Made by a program: the position numbers and the translations under genes. This document shows positions 12,701 to 20,918 of a DNA stretch of 64,000 nt, one piece after another. Origin of the DNA: Dryobates pubescens (Eukaryota > Chordata > Aves > Piciformes > Picidae); contig NC_071646.1 in NCBI RefSeq assembly GCF_014839835.1, positions 4,278,001 through 4,342,000 on the forward strand. Direction: 5' to 3'. Under the pieces are notes generated by a model. It was not told the DNA's origin, ran no database searches, and saw only the letters and a program-made list of their open reading frames with translations. Each line of letters begins with the position of its first letter. Within the stretch, counting starts at the first letter, position 1.

Positions 12701-15700
12701 GCACAGGGGACTAGGGGTCACAGTGTGAATGAGGACTACAGCAACAAGAGCTGAAGCCTGCCTCTCTTTCTCCCCTACCTGAGCATCACACAGTGCCTGT
12801 GCCATGGCCTGTTGGTCCCACAGCATACCCCAGCCAGGTCACAGGCAGAAGGGATCACAGAGCCTGTGCTGGCCACGCTGGACTTCATCCTGCTGTGCTC
12901 AGCAGAGTGGGGCTGGGATGTAGAGAAGGGGCTGGGAGGGAGGTTTTGCACATCAGCAGGTTCCTCTGCTACAGCTCCAGGGGCTCACAGAGAGCTTGCC
13001 ATTTCAGGGGTACAGAGCCCAGGACCTGCAGCACCCACAGCTGGGTGTCCCTGGGGGCAGAGGGACTCCCCGGGGCCCCCCATTTTCCCCCACAGAGATG
13101 CACACACAGGGCTGAGCTTTGCCTGCCTCGGGCTGCTGCAGCTCAGGATTAGTTTGTCAAACACAAAGAGCAAATCCCAGCCATGGTGATGGCTCAGCAG
13201 TGCCCTGTCTGAACCCAGCACCAGGCAGGTCTCACCCTGCTCCATAGCTGCCCAGCTCGCCCATGCTGAGGGGATGCTGCAAGGAGGGAAGGTTGCCCTG
13301 GGAGAATCCTCTTGACAGGGCCCAGAGGAGCTGTGACACAGCTGGAAATGAAAGAGGGAAAGGGGGATCACAGAATGTTAGGGGCTGGAAGGGACCTCGA
13401 GAGATCATCCAGTCCAACCCCTCCTGCCAGGGCAGGATCACCTATGCCAGGTCACACAGGAACACATCCAGGCAGGTCTTGAATATCTCCACAACCCCTT
13501 TGGGGAGCCTGTTCCAGTGTTCTGTCATCCTCACAGGGAAATAATTCTTCCTCCTGTTTCCATGGAACTTCCTATGCCTCACCTTCCACCCACTGCCCCT
13601 TGTCCTGTCCCTGCGCATCGCCGAGCAGAGCCTGGCTCCATCCTCTGGGCACTCATCCTTTATGTGCTTGTAAACATGAACGAGATCAGGGACAGCAGCA
13701 GGTTGGGCAGCCCTGAGAGCAGCCCAGAACCAGCTGCTGAGCCCCGAGGCCCAGTGTGAAATTCCCCTTGGTCTGAGAGATCAGGAGATGCCCCCTCAGC
13801 AGGATGTGGCGGTGGGGAGCCAGAGCCCTGCAGCAGGCTGTAACCTGACCCTCGTCTCTCTCTCTCTCGCAGGTACATCGGGGCGCTGGGCGCCAGGGTG
13901 ATCTGCGACAACATCCCTGGGCTGGTGAACAAGCAGCGGCAGCTGTGCCAGAGGTACCCTGACATCATGCAGTCGGTCGGGGAGGGAGCCAAGGAGTGGA
14001 TCCGGGAGTGCCAGCACCAGTTCCGGCACCACCGCTGGAACTGCAGCACCCTGGACCGGGACCACACCGTCTTCGGCCGCGTCATGCTGCGAAGTAGGTT
14101 CTGCCCCCTGCCCGTCCCACTGCCACGTGCCTGCTCCCCCTGGGAGTCTCTCCTCTGGCCAGGCTGCCGTGCCAGGTGGCTTGGGTTACTCCCTTGGGAG
14201 AGCTTTGCCTTCCCCTGTAAATTAATCAAGCAGTAATGGGAGCAGAGCGCCGCGTTGGGAAGAGCTGCACCAGATGAGATGGAGTGGGGGGAGGGGGGGG
14301 CAGCACTTGGGGGAGAATGGGGAAGGAGGAGACACCTCCGGAGAACAGGCTCCTATGTAAACAGTAATGGGATATATAAATATTTGGAGAGCAGGGTTGG
14401 CCAGGACTCAGCAGTTCACGTGGGAACTGGCTGTTCCCTTGCATGGCAGGGGAGGCAAGGCAGAGCTGCAGCTCCACTCCTCGCTTCGGGTTCCCAGGTG
14501 GAGTAGGACCAGGGCTGCAGGCGTTCACCAGCCCTGCACCACTGTCTGGGCTCAGACCCTGCCCAGGAGGAACCTTCTCACTCCAGGTGAGGGATGGATA
14601 CAGGACAAGCAGGAAGGGACCCATGGAAAGGCACCACGAGGATAGGATCAGGGGTAGCTCCAGAGCAGAAGCAGCATTGTGGGCCCCAGCTGCCCCTGGG
14701 AGGGCTCCAGCAGCGAGCAGACCCTGGGAAGGGGTGGGAGCCCCGGTGCCAACAGCAGCACTGTGGGACAGATGCTGCTGCTGCACCCTGTGACGTGCTG
14801 GGGCGCATCCAGCCACGCGGCCTCCAAATCAAAGGCGTCTGGGAACAGCCGGGAGCAGCTCATATGGAGGACATGTGAGGAGCTGGGGATGGGGGGCTTG
14901 CTCCCAGCTGGTGGGGGGAAGGGGCAGCTGCCATGGGGCAGACGAGATGCAGAGCTGTGAGCCAGACCCTCGGAGAGGAGCTGGCCGGAGGGAAGGGGGC
15001 TGCAAGCTCCGGGGCACAGCACCCACTCTGCCTGGTCTCAGCTTCTTCGTCCTGCAGCGGCACCTTTGCTGCTGCCCCTGTCCTCTCCTGGCAAAGGATG
15101 GGGAATGAGGAAAGCTCCTCGGCCACAGCCCCATCCTGCGAGGCCCAAAGAGAGCTCTGCTGCCTTTGAAGTTGCTTTCAAAGGCTTCTCCGAACTGGAG
15201 AGGAGCATGGTTTTGATTTGCTGCCTCTTTTACAGCATTATAAAAACAGCTGCGAACTCGAAGCAGAGACATAAAATAGCAGCAGCAAAGCTGTGCCAGG
15301 CGGGGAGAGCCCAGCCTGGCCAGAGCCAGTACCAGCTCCCAAGCTTGGCATCAGCCACTACCAAAGGGTGCTGGTGGGTCCTGCAGCCTCAGAACCGTAG
15401 GCACCTGCATGGCCTCTGAGTTGCAGGTGGCAGAATCACAGAATGTTAGGGGCTGGAAGGGAACTCGAGAGAGCATTCAGTCCAACCCCTCCTGCCAGGG
15501 CAGGATCACCTATGCCAGGTCACACAGGAACACATCCAGGCAGGTCTTGAATATCTCCACAACCCCTTTGGGGAGCCTGTTCCAGTGTTCTGTCATCCTC
15601 ACAGGGAAATAGTTCTTCCTCCTGTTTCCATGGAACTTCCCATGCCTCACCTTCCACCCATTGCCCCTTGTCCTGTCCCTGGGCATCGCCAAGCAGAGCC

Positions 15701-18700
15701 TGGCTCCATCCTCTTGGCACTCATCCTCTATGCATTTACAAACATGAGTGAGGTCAGGGAGAGCAGCAGGTTGGGCAGTCCTGAGAGCAGCCCAGAACCA
15801 GCTGCTGAGCCCCAGGGCCCAGTGTGAAATTCTCCTTGGTCTGAGAGGTGCCAGCAGAGCCAAGGCTGGACTCGGTGGCCAGCAGAGCCGGTTGGACTTG
15901 CCCAGGCGCGAGTCGGTCTTGCCTCCAGCCGGGCAGGTGCCGCCGCGCAGCGCCCTGCTCCCGGTTGGGCTGCAGGCGCCTGGCACGGCCTGGCAGGCTC
16001 AGTCCCCACCCCTGTCCCTCTCCCCGCGGCAGGCAGCAGGGAGGCCGCCTTCGTCTACGCCATCTCCTCGGCGGGGGTGGTCTACGCCATCACGCGGGCC
16101 TGCAGCCAGGGCGACCTGAAGGCCTGCAGCTGCGACCCGCTGAAGCGAGGCCGCGCCAAGGACGAGCGCGGGGAGTTCGACTGGGGCGGCTGCAGCGACA
16201 ACATCCACTACGGGATCCGCTTCGCCAAGGCCTTCGTGGATGCCAAGGAGAAGAGGGTGAAGGACGCCCGGGCGCTGATGAACCTGCACAACAACCGCTG
16301 CGGGAGGATGGTGAGCGCCGCCCCCACGGGGCTCCCCCCAGGGCATCTCCGCAGGGCGGCGGGCACCGCGAGCGCCTCGGGGGTAGGAGTGGGACCCTGC
16401 TGCAGAGGGCAGGTTCTGCCGTGGATGGGGGCAGGGCGCTGCCCTTGCCTTCCCAGTGCCCCCAGCATGCTCTGCCCAGAGGACAGCCCCATGGGGATTC
16501 ATGGATTGCATCAGATTGGAAGGGACCCTCGAAGGTCATCTTGTTCCACACCCCTGCAGTCAGCAGGGACAGCTCCTAGTAGATCAGGCTGCCCAGGGAC
16601 ACAGGAATTCCTTACCATGAGGGTGGTGGAACACTGGAATGGGTTGCCCAGGGAGGTGGTTGAGGCCCCGTCCCAGAAGCTATTCAAGGTGAAGCTCAGC
16701 AGGGCTCTGGGCAAGCCTGACCTTGATCAAAGCCCCTTCCCAGCACCGCTGCTGCCCATCCCTGGTGAGCCCAGGCTGTCCCCAGGTTCTGAGCAACCTG
16801 ATCTAGTGGAGGATGTCCCTGCTGACAGCCAGGGGGGTTGGACTGGATGACCTTTGGAGGTCCCTTCCAACCCAAACCATTCTATGAGTCTATGAAGTGG
16901 ATGTGGGACACATCAAGTGGCTCAAGGGATGGCAGTACCTTGCTTACCTTTTCCCCCAGCATGTGTCCTCGCTGGTGCTGGCATCAGTGACAGTGGGAAT
17001 GCATCCCCCCTTCCCACGAAGAGCCACATCCCCCACAGCCAGGGCTGATGGGCTGTGATGTGGTGGGTTGAAATTCCGCCCCCACCCCTCCCCAGCATGA
17101 ACTTTGCCAGAGCAGCTCAGGCGGAAGCAAACGAAAGCTGGGGACGAGCAGCCCCGAGGCGTGGTGCCTGGTGCCGGGGCGGCGGCCGCTCCCCACGGCG
17201 TCCCTCCCTCTTCCCACAGGCGGTGAAGCGCTTCCTGAAGCTGGAGTGCAAGTGCCACGGGGTGAGCGGCTCCTGCACGCTAAGGACTTGTTGGCTGGCG
17301 ATGTCGGACTTCCGGAAAACAGGAGATTACCTGAGGAAGAAGTACAACGGAGCCATCCAGGTGACCATGAACCAGGACGGCACCGGCTTCACGGTGGCCA
17401 ACAAGAACTTCAGGAAGCCCACGAAAACAGACCTGGTGTATTTTGAGAACTCACCCGATTACTGCGTGATGGACAAGTCAGCAGGTAACAAACACAGAAT
17501 CATAGAACCAATGAGGCTGGAAAAGGCCTCAGAGATCATCAAGCCCAAGCTGTCACCCAACACCTCATGACCGCTAAACCATGGCACCAAGTGCCATATC
17601 CAGTCCCCTCTTCAACACCTCCAGGGATGGGGACTCCACCACCTCCCTCGGCAGCACATTCCAATGCTTAACAACTCTCTTTGGGAAGAACTTTCTCCTC
17701 ACCTCCAGCCTAAACTTCCCCTGGCACAGCTTGAGACTGTGTCCTCTTGTTCTGGTGCTGCTTGCCTGGGAGAAGAGACCAACCCCTTCCTGGCTACAAC
17801 CTCCCTGCAGGTAGATGTAGACAGCACAAAGCTCTGCTCACTGCCCAGCTCCTCCTCCCCTCCTGACAGGCCAGCAGCTCCCAGCTCGCTCTCCAGCTCT
17901 GGGCAGCAGCAGGTGCTAGCTCCAGCCATGGGTGTGGGGAAGAGGCTGTGCAGGGCATCACCGATGCTGCATCCCTGGCCAGGCTCACTGCCCATGCTAC
18001 AACCTGCGCCCTTAAAGCAAGCACAGGCTCTGCAGCCTCTTCCCAGCCCTTGGAAGCCACACTGTGGCACAATGGATGGATGTTAAGAAGAAGTTCTCCC
18101 CAGAAAGAGACATTTGCCATTGGGATGCGCTGCCCAGGGAGGTGGTGGAGTCACCATCCCTGGAGGTGTTTAGGAAGAGACTGGATGGGGTGCTTGGTGC
18201 CATGGTTTAGTTGATCAGATGGTGTTGGATAACAGGTTGGACTTGATGATCTCAAAGGTCTCCTCCAACCTTGTCTGGTCTACTCTATTCTATTCCATGT
18301 AATGAGGTTTCACTGCTGCCAAGGCAGTCATGTTCAAGGTCACAGAATGTTAGGGGTTGGAAGGGACCTCCAGAGATCACTGAGTCCAACCTCCCTGCCA
18401 AAGCAGGATCACCTAGAGCAGGCTGCACAGGAACACATCCAGGCGGGTTTTAAAAGCCTCCAGAGACGGAGACTCCACAACCTCTCTTTCAGCCTGCTCC
18501 AGTGCTCTACCACTGTCACACTACAGAAGTGTCTCCTCGTGTTGAGGTGGAGCCTCCTGTGTTCTAGCTTGTACCCATGGCTCCTTGTCCTATCACTGGG
18601 CACCAGTGAAAAGAAACTGGTGCCTTCATCTTGCCACCCGCCCCTCAGATATTCATAGAAGAGAATAGGATGGAATTAACCAGGTTGGAAGAGACCTTTG

Positions 18701-19560
18701 AGATCATCCAGTCCAACCTGTCACCCAACAGCACCTAATCAGCTAAACCATGGCACCAAGTGCCTCATCCAGTCTCTTCCTAAACACCTCCCATGCTGGT
18801 GACTCCACCACCTCCCTGGGCAGCACATCCCAATGGCCAATCTCTCTTTCTACAAACAACTTCTTCCTAACATCCAGCCTAAACCTCCCCTGGTGCAGCT
18901 TGAGACATTGATAAGATCCTCTCTCAGCCTTGTCTTCTCAAGTCTAACCAGCCCCAGGTCTCTCAGTCTCTTTTCACAGGAGAGATGTCCCATTGTTGAT
19001 GGCAGATCACAACCTCCCAGCATGGTGGGGGTTGGCAGGGATCTCTGGAGATCTTCCAAGCCCAACCCTGCTGCCAAAACAGGGTCACCCACAGCAGGTT
19101 GCCAGAATCATAGAATTGCTAGGGTTGGAAGGAAGGGACCTCAAGGATCACCCAGTTCCACACCCATGGCAGGGACACCTCACACTACATCAGGTTGCTC
19201 ACAGCCACATCCAGCCCAGCCTTAAAAATCAGAGAACAGCTATGGGGCGGGAGGGTGGAGGCAGGGAGGTAGTGGAGGAAGCATCTGAAGAAGGAACCCC
19301 GCCTTGAGCCACTCTCCCTTCCTCCTGCAGGCTCCCTGGGCACGGCGGGGCGCGTCTGCAGCAAGCTGTCGCGGGGGACGGACGGCTGCGAGGTGATGTG
19401 CTGCGGGCGGGGGTACGACACCACCCGCGTCACCCGCGTCACCAAGTGCGAGTGCAAGTTCCACTGGTGCTGCGCTGTGCGCTGCAAGGAGTGCGAGGAC
19501 ACTGTGGACGTGCACACCTGTAAAGCACCCAAACGGGCCGAGTGGTTGGACCAGACCTGA
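569..19560 (+). CDS. WNT2B: WNT2B, secreted Wnt ligand (complete, 5 coding exons, 385 aa)
   Basis: Secreted lipid-modified glycoprotein that signals through Frizzled/LRP receptors, mainly the beta-catenin branch. CDS joins 569-732, 13873-14093, 16033-16310, 17220-17484 and 19331-19560; all junctions are GT-AG and phases agree, giving 1158 nt with stop. Visible: a leucine-rich signal peptide at about residues 35-50; [17 protein letters not shown] after it, typical of WNT2/WNT2B; sequon N111 in [13 protein letters not shown] with the expected palmitoleoylated Ser at about 239; the CCGRGYD motif and Cys-rich tail ending AEWLDQT. Human WNT2B is close in length (about 391 aa). The start is the first ATG after an in-frame TAG at 485. 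The N-terminal 40 residues are poorly conserved, as usual. WNT2 is the only close alternative; the neighbours ST7L and CAPZA1 favour WNT2B. Confidence 0.96.
4401..4470 (+). repeat. CR1 3'-end fragment
   Basis: Carries the CR1 3' signature (GGGGGGTTGGATT... GGTCCCTTCCAGCC) ending in a degraded ATTCTATG-like tail. Only about 70 bp survive. Confidence 0.6.
5036..5092 (+). repeat. CR1 3'-end fragment
   Basis: GGGATTGGAACCATCTGATC followed by AAGGTCTCTGTCAACCCAAA, a diverged CR1 3' terminus. Very short. Confidence 0.5.
5574..5733. repeat. AAGAG/AAGCG pentanucleotide microsatellite
   Basis: About 32 uninterrupted 5-bp units. GAAGA predominates, with two GAAGC clusters in the first half. No frame on either strand has a stop, which creates several Lys/Glu/Arg- or Ser/Leu-rich spurious ORFs. 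Confidence 0.97.
7754..7772. repeat. (GGT)n trinucleotide run
   Basis: Six GGT units after a T-run, within WNT2B intron 1. Confidence 0.9.
9262..10062. repeat. 37/38-bp minisatellite, about 21 units
   Basis: Unit core TTGGGAAAGAGCCTCGGCTG followed by CATCCCTGC and a variable 8-9 bp linker. Units of 37 bp carry GGGTG and units of 38 bp carry GAGCTG or AAGCTG. The first ~17 units are almost identical; the last 4-5 decay (CCTTCCCTG replaces CCTCGGCTG, with some internal deletions). The array is stop-free in several frames on both strands, which explains ORFs of up to 417 codons. It lies within WNT2B intron 1. Confidence 0.97.
13369..13789 (-). repeat. CR1 3' part plus ~95-bp tail, copy A
   Basis: CR1 in antisense orientation from its 3' terminus (13369) to about 13692, followed by about 95 bp that I do not recognise as CR1. 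The whole unit recurs at 15433-15849 with about 95% identity. It ends 83 bp before the WNT2B exon 2 acceptor. Confidence 0.85.
13873..14093 (+). CDS. WNT2B: WNT2B coding exon 2 (residues 55-129)
   Basis: Preceded by a pyrimidine tract and AG at 13871-13872; donor GTAGGT at 14094. Encodes [18 protein letters not shown] through [20 protein letters not shown] to VMLR, nearly invariant among WNT2B proteins. Includes the WNCS glycosylation sequon. Ends with one base of Ser129. Confidence 0.96.
14094..16032 (+). other. WNT2B: WNT2B intron 2
   Basis: Apart from CR1 copy B the intron is single-copy. An AT-rich block at about 14340-14400 and another at 15170-15290 stand out from the GC-rich surroundings. 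I see no further exon. Confidence 0.8.
15433..15849 (-). repeat. CR1 3' part plus ~90-bp tail, copy B
   Basis: Direct repeat of 13369-13789, with the same CR1 breakpoint and the same non-CR1 tail. It lies in WNT2B intron 2, ending about 183 bp before exon 3. Confidence 0.85.
16033..16310 (+). CDS. WNT2B: WNT2B coding exon 3 (residues 129-221)
   Basis: Acceptor AG at 16031-16032, donor GTGAGC at 16311. Encodes [20 protein letters not shown], then [34 protein letters not shown] and [12 protein letters not shown]. It ends on a codon boundary. Confidence 0.96.
16499..16605 (-). repeat. CR1 3'-end fragment (antisense to WNT2B)
   Basis: Begins with the reversed 3' tail ATTCATGGATTGCATCAGAT, then GGAAGGGACCCTCGAAGGTC. 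Its 5' end directly abuts a CR1 of the opposite orientation. Confidence 0.8.
16606..16896 (+). repeat. CR1 3' fragment
   Basis: Runs from GGAATTCCTTACCATGAGGG to the 3' terminus CCATTCTATGAGTCTATGAA, within WNT2B intron 3. With 16499-16605 it forms a back-to-back inverted CR1 pair. Confidence 0.85.
17220..17484 (+). CDS. WNT2B: WNT2B coding exon 4 (residues 222-310)
   Basis: Acceptor AG at 17218-17219, donor GTAACA at 17485. Encodes [19 protein letters not shown], the acylation motif with target Ser about 239, then [16 protein letters not shown] and [20 protein letters not shown]1 element begins only about 8 bases after the donor. Confidence 0.96.
17493..17835 (-). repeat. CR1 3' fragment adjoining the WNT2B exon 4 donor
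   Basis: CR1 3' tail (CAGAATCATAGAACCAATGA) starts at intron position +9. The element extends to the GTAGATGTAGACAGCAC region and then diverges. Confidence 0.9.
17836..18065. other. Unique spacer between opposed CR1s in WNT2B intron 4
   Basis: About 230 bp of GC-rich single-copy sequence. No gene or known repeat is seen. It is probably a remnant of the original intron. Confidence 0.5.
18066..18295 (+). repeat. CR1 3' fragment
   Basis: From GGATGGATGTTAAGAAGAAG to the 3' terminus with TCTACTCTATTCTATTCC. Same strand as WNT2B, in intron 4. Confidence 0.9.
18341..18653 (-). repeat. CR1 3' fragment
   Basis: Begins CACAGAATGTTAGGGGTTGG and runs about 310 bp antisense to WNT2B. The next CR1 starts immediately after it. 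Confidence 0.9.
18654..18990 (-). repeat. CR1 fragment with internal jump
   Basis: 3' tail CATAGAAGAGAATAGGATGG and standard 3' body to about 18907, then a jump to a more 5' segment (CTCTCAGCCTTGTCTTCTCA). This suggests an internal deletion. Confidence 0.8.
19007..19102 (-). repeat. Degraded CR1 3' fragment
   Basis: Recognisable as CACAACCTCCCAGCATGGTG then GGGGTTGGCAGGGATCTCTG; an older copy than its neighbours. Confidence 0.65.
19104..19232 (-). repeat. CR1 3' fragment just upstream of WNT2B exon 5
   Basis: Starts CCAGAATCATAGAATTGCTA and is cut at AGCCTTAAAAATCAG, leaving about 98 bp of unique sequence before the exon 5 acceptor. Confidence 0.85.
19331..19560 (+). CDS. WNT2B: WNT2B coding exon 5 (residues 310-385) and stop
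   Basis: Acceptor AG at 19329-19330. Encodes [39 protein letters not shown], the Cys-rich [19 protein letters not shown] and AEWLDQT, then TGA at 19558-19560. The upstream 1.8 kb intron is mostly CR1 sequence. Confidence 0.96.
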
Positions 19561-20700
19561 GCCGAGGGAGCACGGAGGGGAAGAGGCTGCCGCCAGCTCC
19601 GCCTCGCAGTCTTTTTTCCTTTAACCCCTTGTCCTCCCCTCCGCCCCCCAACCCCGAGGGCTGCGATGTTCTGGGAGCTGTAGTTCGACTGCATGGCTTT
19701 TTATTTAAGTAAATTCTGCAAAGCACTAAAAAAAAACCAAAACCAAAAACAAACCAAAAAAAGAGGACTACATTTCCCAGGAGGTACCGTGGCCCCTGCC
19801 ACTTGCTCAGCAAAACCAATCCCCTACACCTAGGAGGAGTCTGCAATCCTTGCTTCGACTGTGAACCTGCTGCTGCCCTGGGTTCTCTCTGCAAGGGGAC
19901 GGTGCAGTCGACACGGGCTTGGGGGACCGAGCGTCAGGAGGCAGTGGCTGAGGACACCTGCACCTCCCCAGAGAGCTGACCTTGCAGTTTCACCAGCAAA
20001 AGCCACTCCTTGAGAACAATCCACCCTTGCAGGAGGCAGCCTTTGCTCTTCCTCCTTTGCAAGGCCAAGGATGGGTGTCACTGACCGTGAGACAGCTCCA
20101 CGATCTCCCTCCCCTGCCCCCGGCAGACCTGGCACTCACTGCTGACCCTGCTGAGCAGAGCAGCCTCTGCAGGAGGCTTCTCTCCCTGTCTCCCCACCAA
20201 GGCGACAAGAGGAGCTGTAAATTGGGACTGAAACCTGAGGGACTGCACAAGGACAAGGGCCAACCCCGATGCTGGTGGCCACAGAGGGCTAAAGAAAGCA
20301 AAAGGAGTCTGTGCAGGTCCTGGTAGGTTCTGGAGCCAGACACCAGAGCATCTCTGTAAAGCTCACCTGTATGTTGTGTATACTGCTTACTGTTTTAAGT
20401 CAAAATTCATTATAAACCTGTATCAGAAAATGACCTTCTTTGCTTTTTGAATTCCCCCCCACCCCCAGCTGGGCATGTTCCCAGAGCAGGAAACAGCCCC
20501 ATGAGTTTCTGCTTCCTACTCACCTGCAGCTCCCAGGGGCTTCCTGCTGAGTCTGCCACACAGCAGAGCCCCAGCACCCAACAGCCCTGGGGAGCCCTTC
20601 ACAAGCAGCAGCACACTCCAGGACATCTAATGGCATAGCAGTGGGTCAAGCAGGAGATGCTAGGTTGGTTTTCAGACCTTCCCCATCAAATAAAAACAAA
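19561..20700 (+). other. WNT2B: WNT2B 3' UTR (end uncertain)
   Basis: Non-repeat sequence after the stop. It has an A-rich stretch at 19729-19760. A TATAAA-type weak signal near 20412 sits in a T-rich context, and a canonical AATAAA lies at 20689-20694. Either could be the polyadenylation signal. The right limit is a guess from these. Confidence 0.45.
20689..20694 (+). terminator. Candidate WNT2B polyadenylation signal AATAAA
   Basis: First canonical AATAAA after the WNT2B stop codon (about 1.1 kb downstream). The earlier TATAAA variant at about 20412 is an alternative. Confidence 0.35.
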
Positions 20701-20847
20701 CCAAACACCTAAGTTATCAACTGAAATGAAGGTGATGAAAGGAGGGGGCCAGCAGCCTGTAGATACTGAGATCAAACCCTCCCAGCACTGGAGGTTCTTT
20801 TTCCCCCAACATGGGCAAGCAGTGAGGGCTGATTTGTCCCTGCTCAT

Positions 20848-20918
20848 TGCAGAAGGGTTGGACAAGATGACCTTTGAAGGTCCCTTCCAACCAGATGCAC
20901 TTTATGATTCCATGCATT
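20848..20918 (+). repeat. CR1 3'-end fragment
   Basis: GGGTTGGACAAGATGACCTT, then GGTCCCTTCCAACCAGATG and a degenerate octamer tail (TTTATGATTCCATGC). Confidence 0.75.

Larger units (their letters stand above)
733..13872 (+). other. WNT2B: WNT2B intron 1 (13.1 kb)
   Basis: Bounded by GTGAGT at 733 and AG at 13871-13872. Contents: the CpG island tail to 1430, two tiny CR1 3' fragments, an AAGAG microsatellite, a 37/38-bp minisatellite, and one CR1 composite near its end. AT-rich non-repeat blocks at about 2880-3250, 3330-3900, 4085-4200 and 12200-12350 look like candidate regulatory sequence. I see no coding exon in the rest. Confidence 0.85.

Noticed and set aside
15848-16579. 243-codon plus-strand ORF
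   Set aside because: Alternate frame over WNT2B exon 3; the true frame gives the Wnt sequence.
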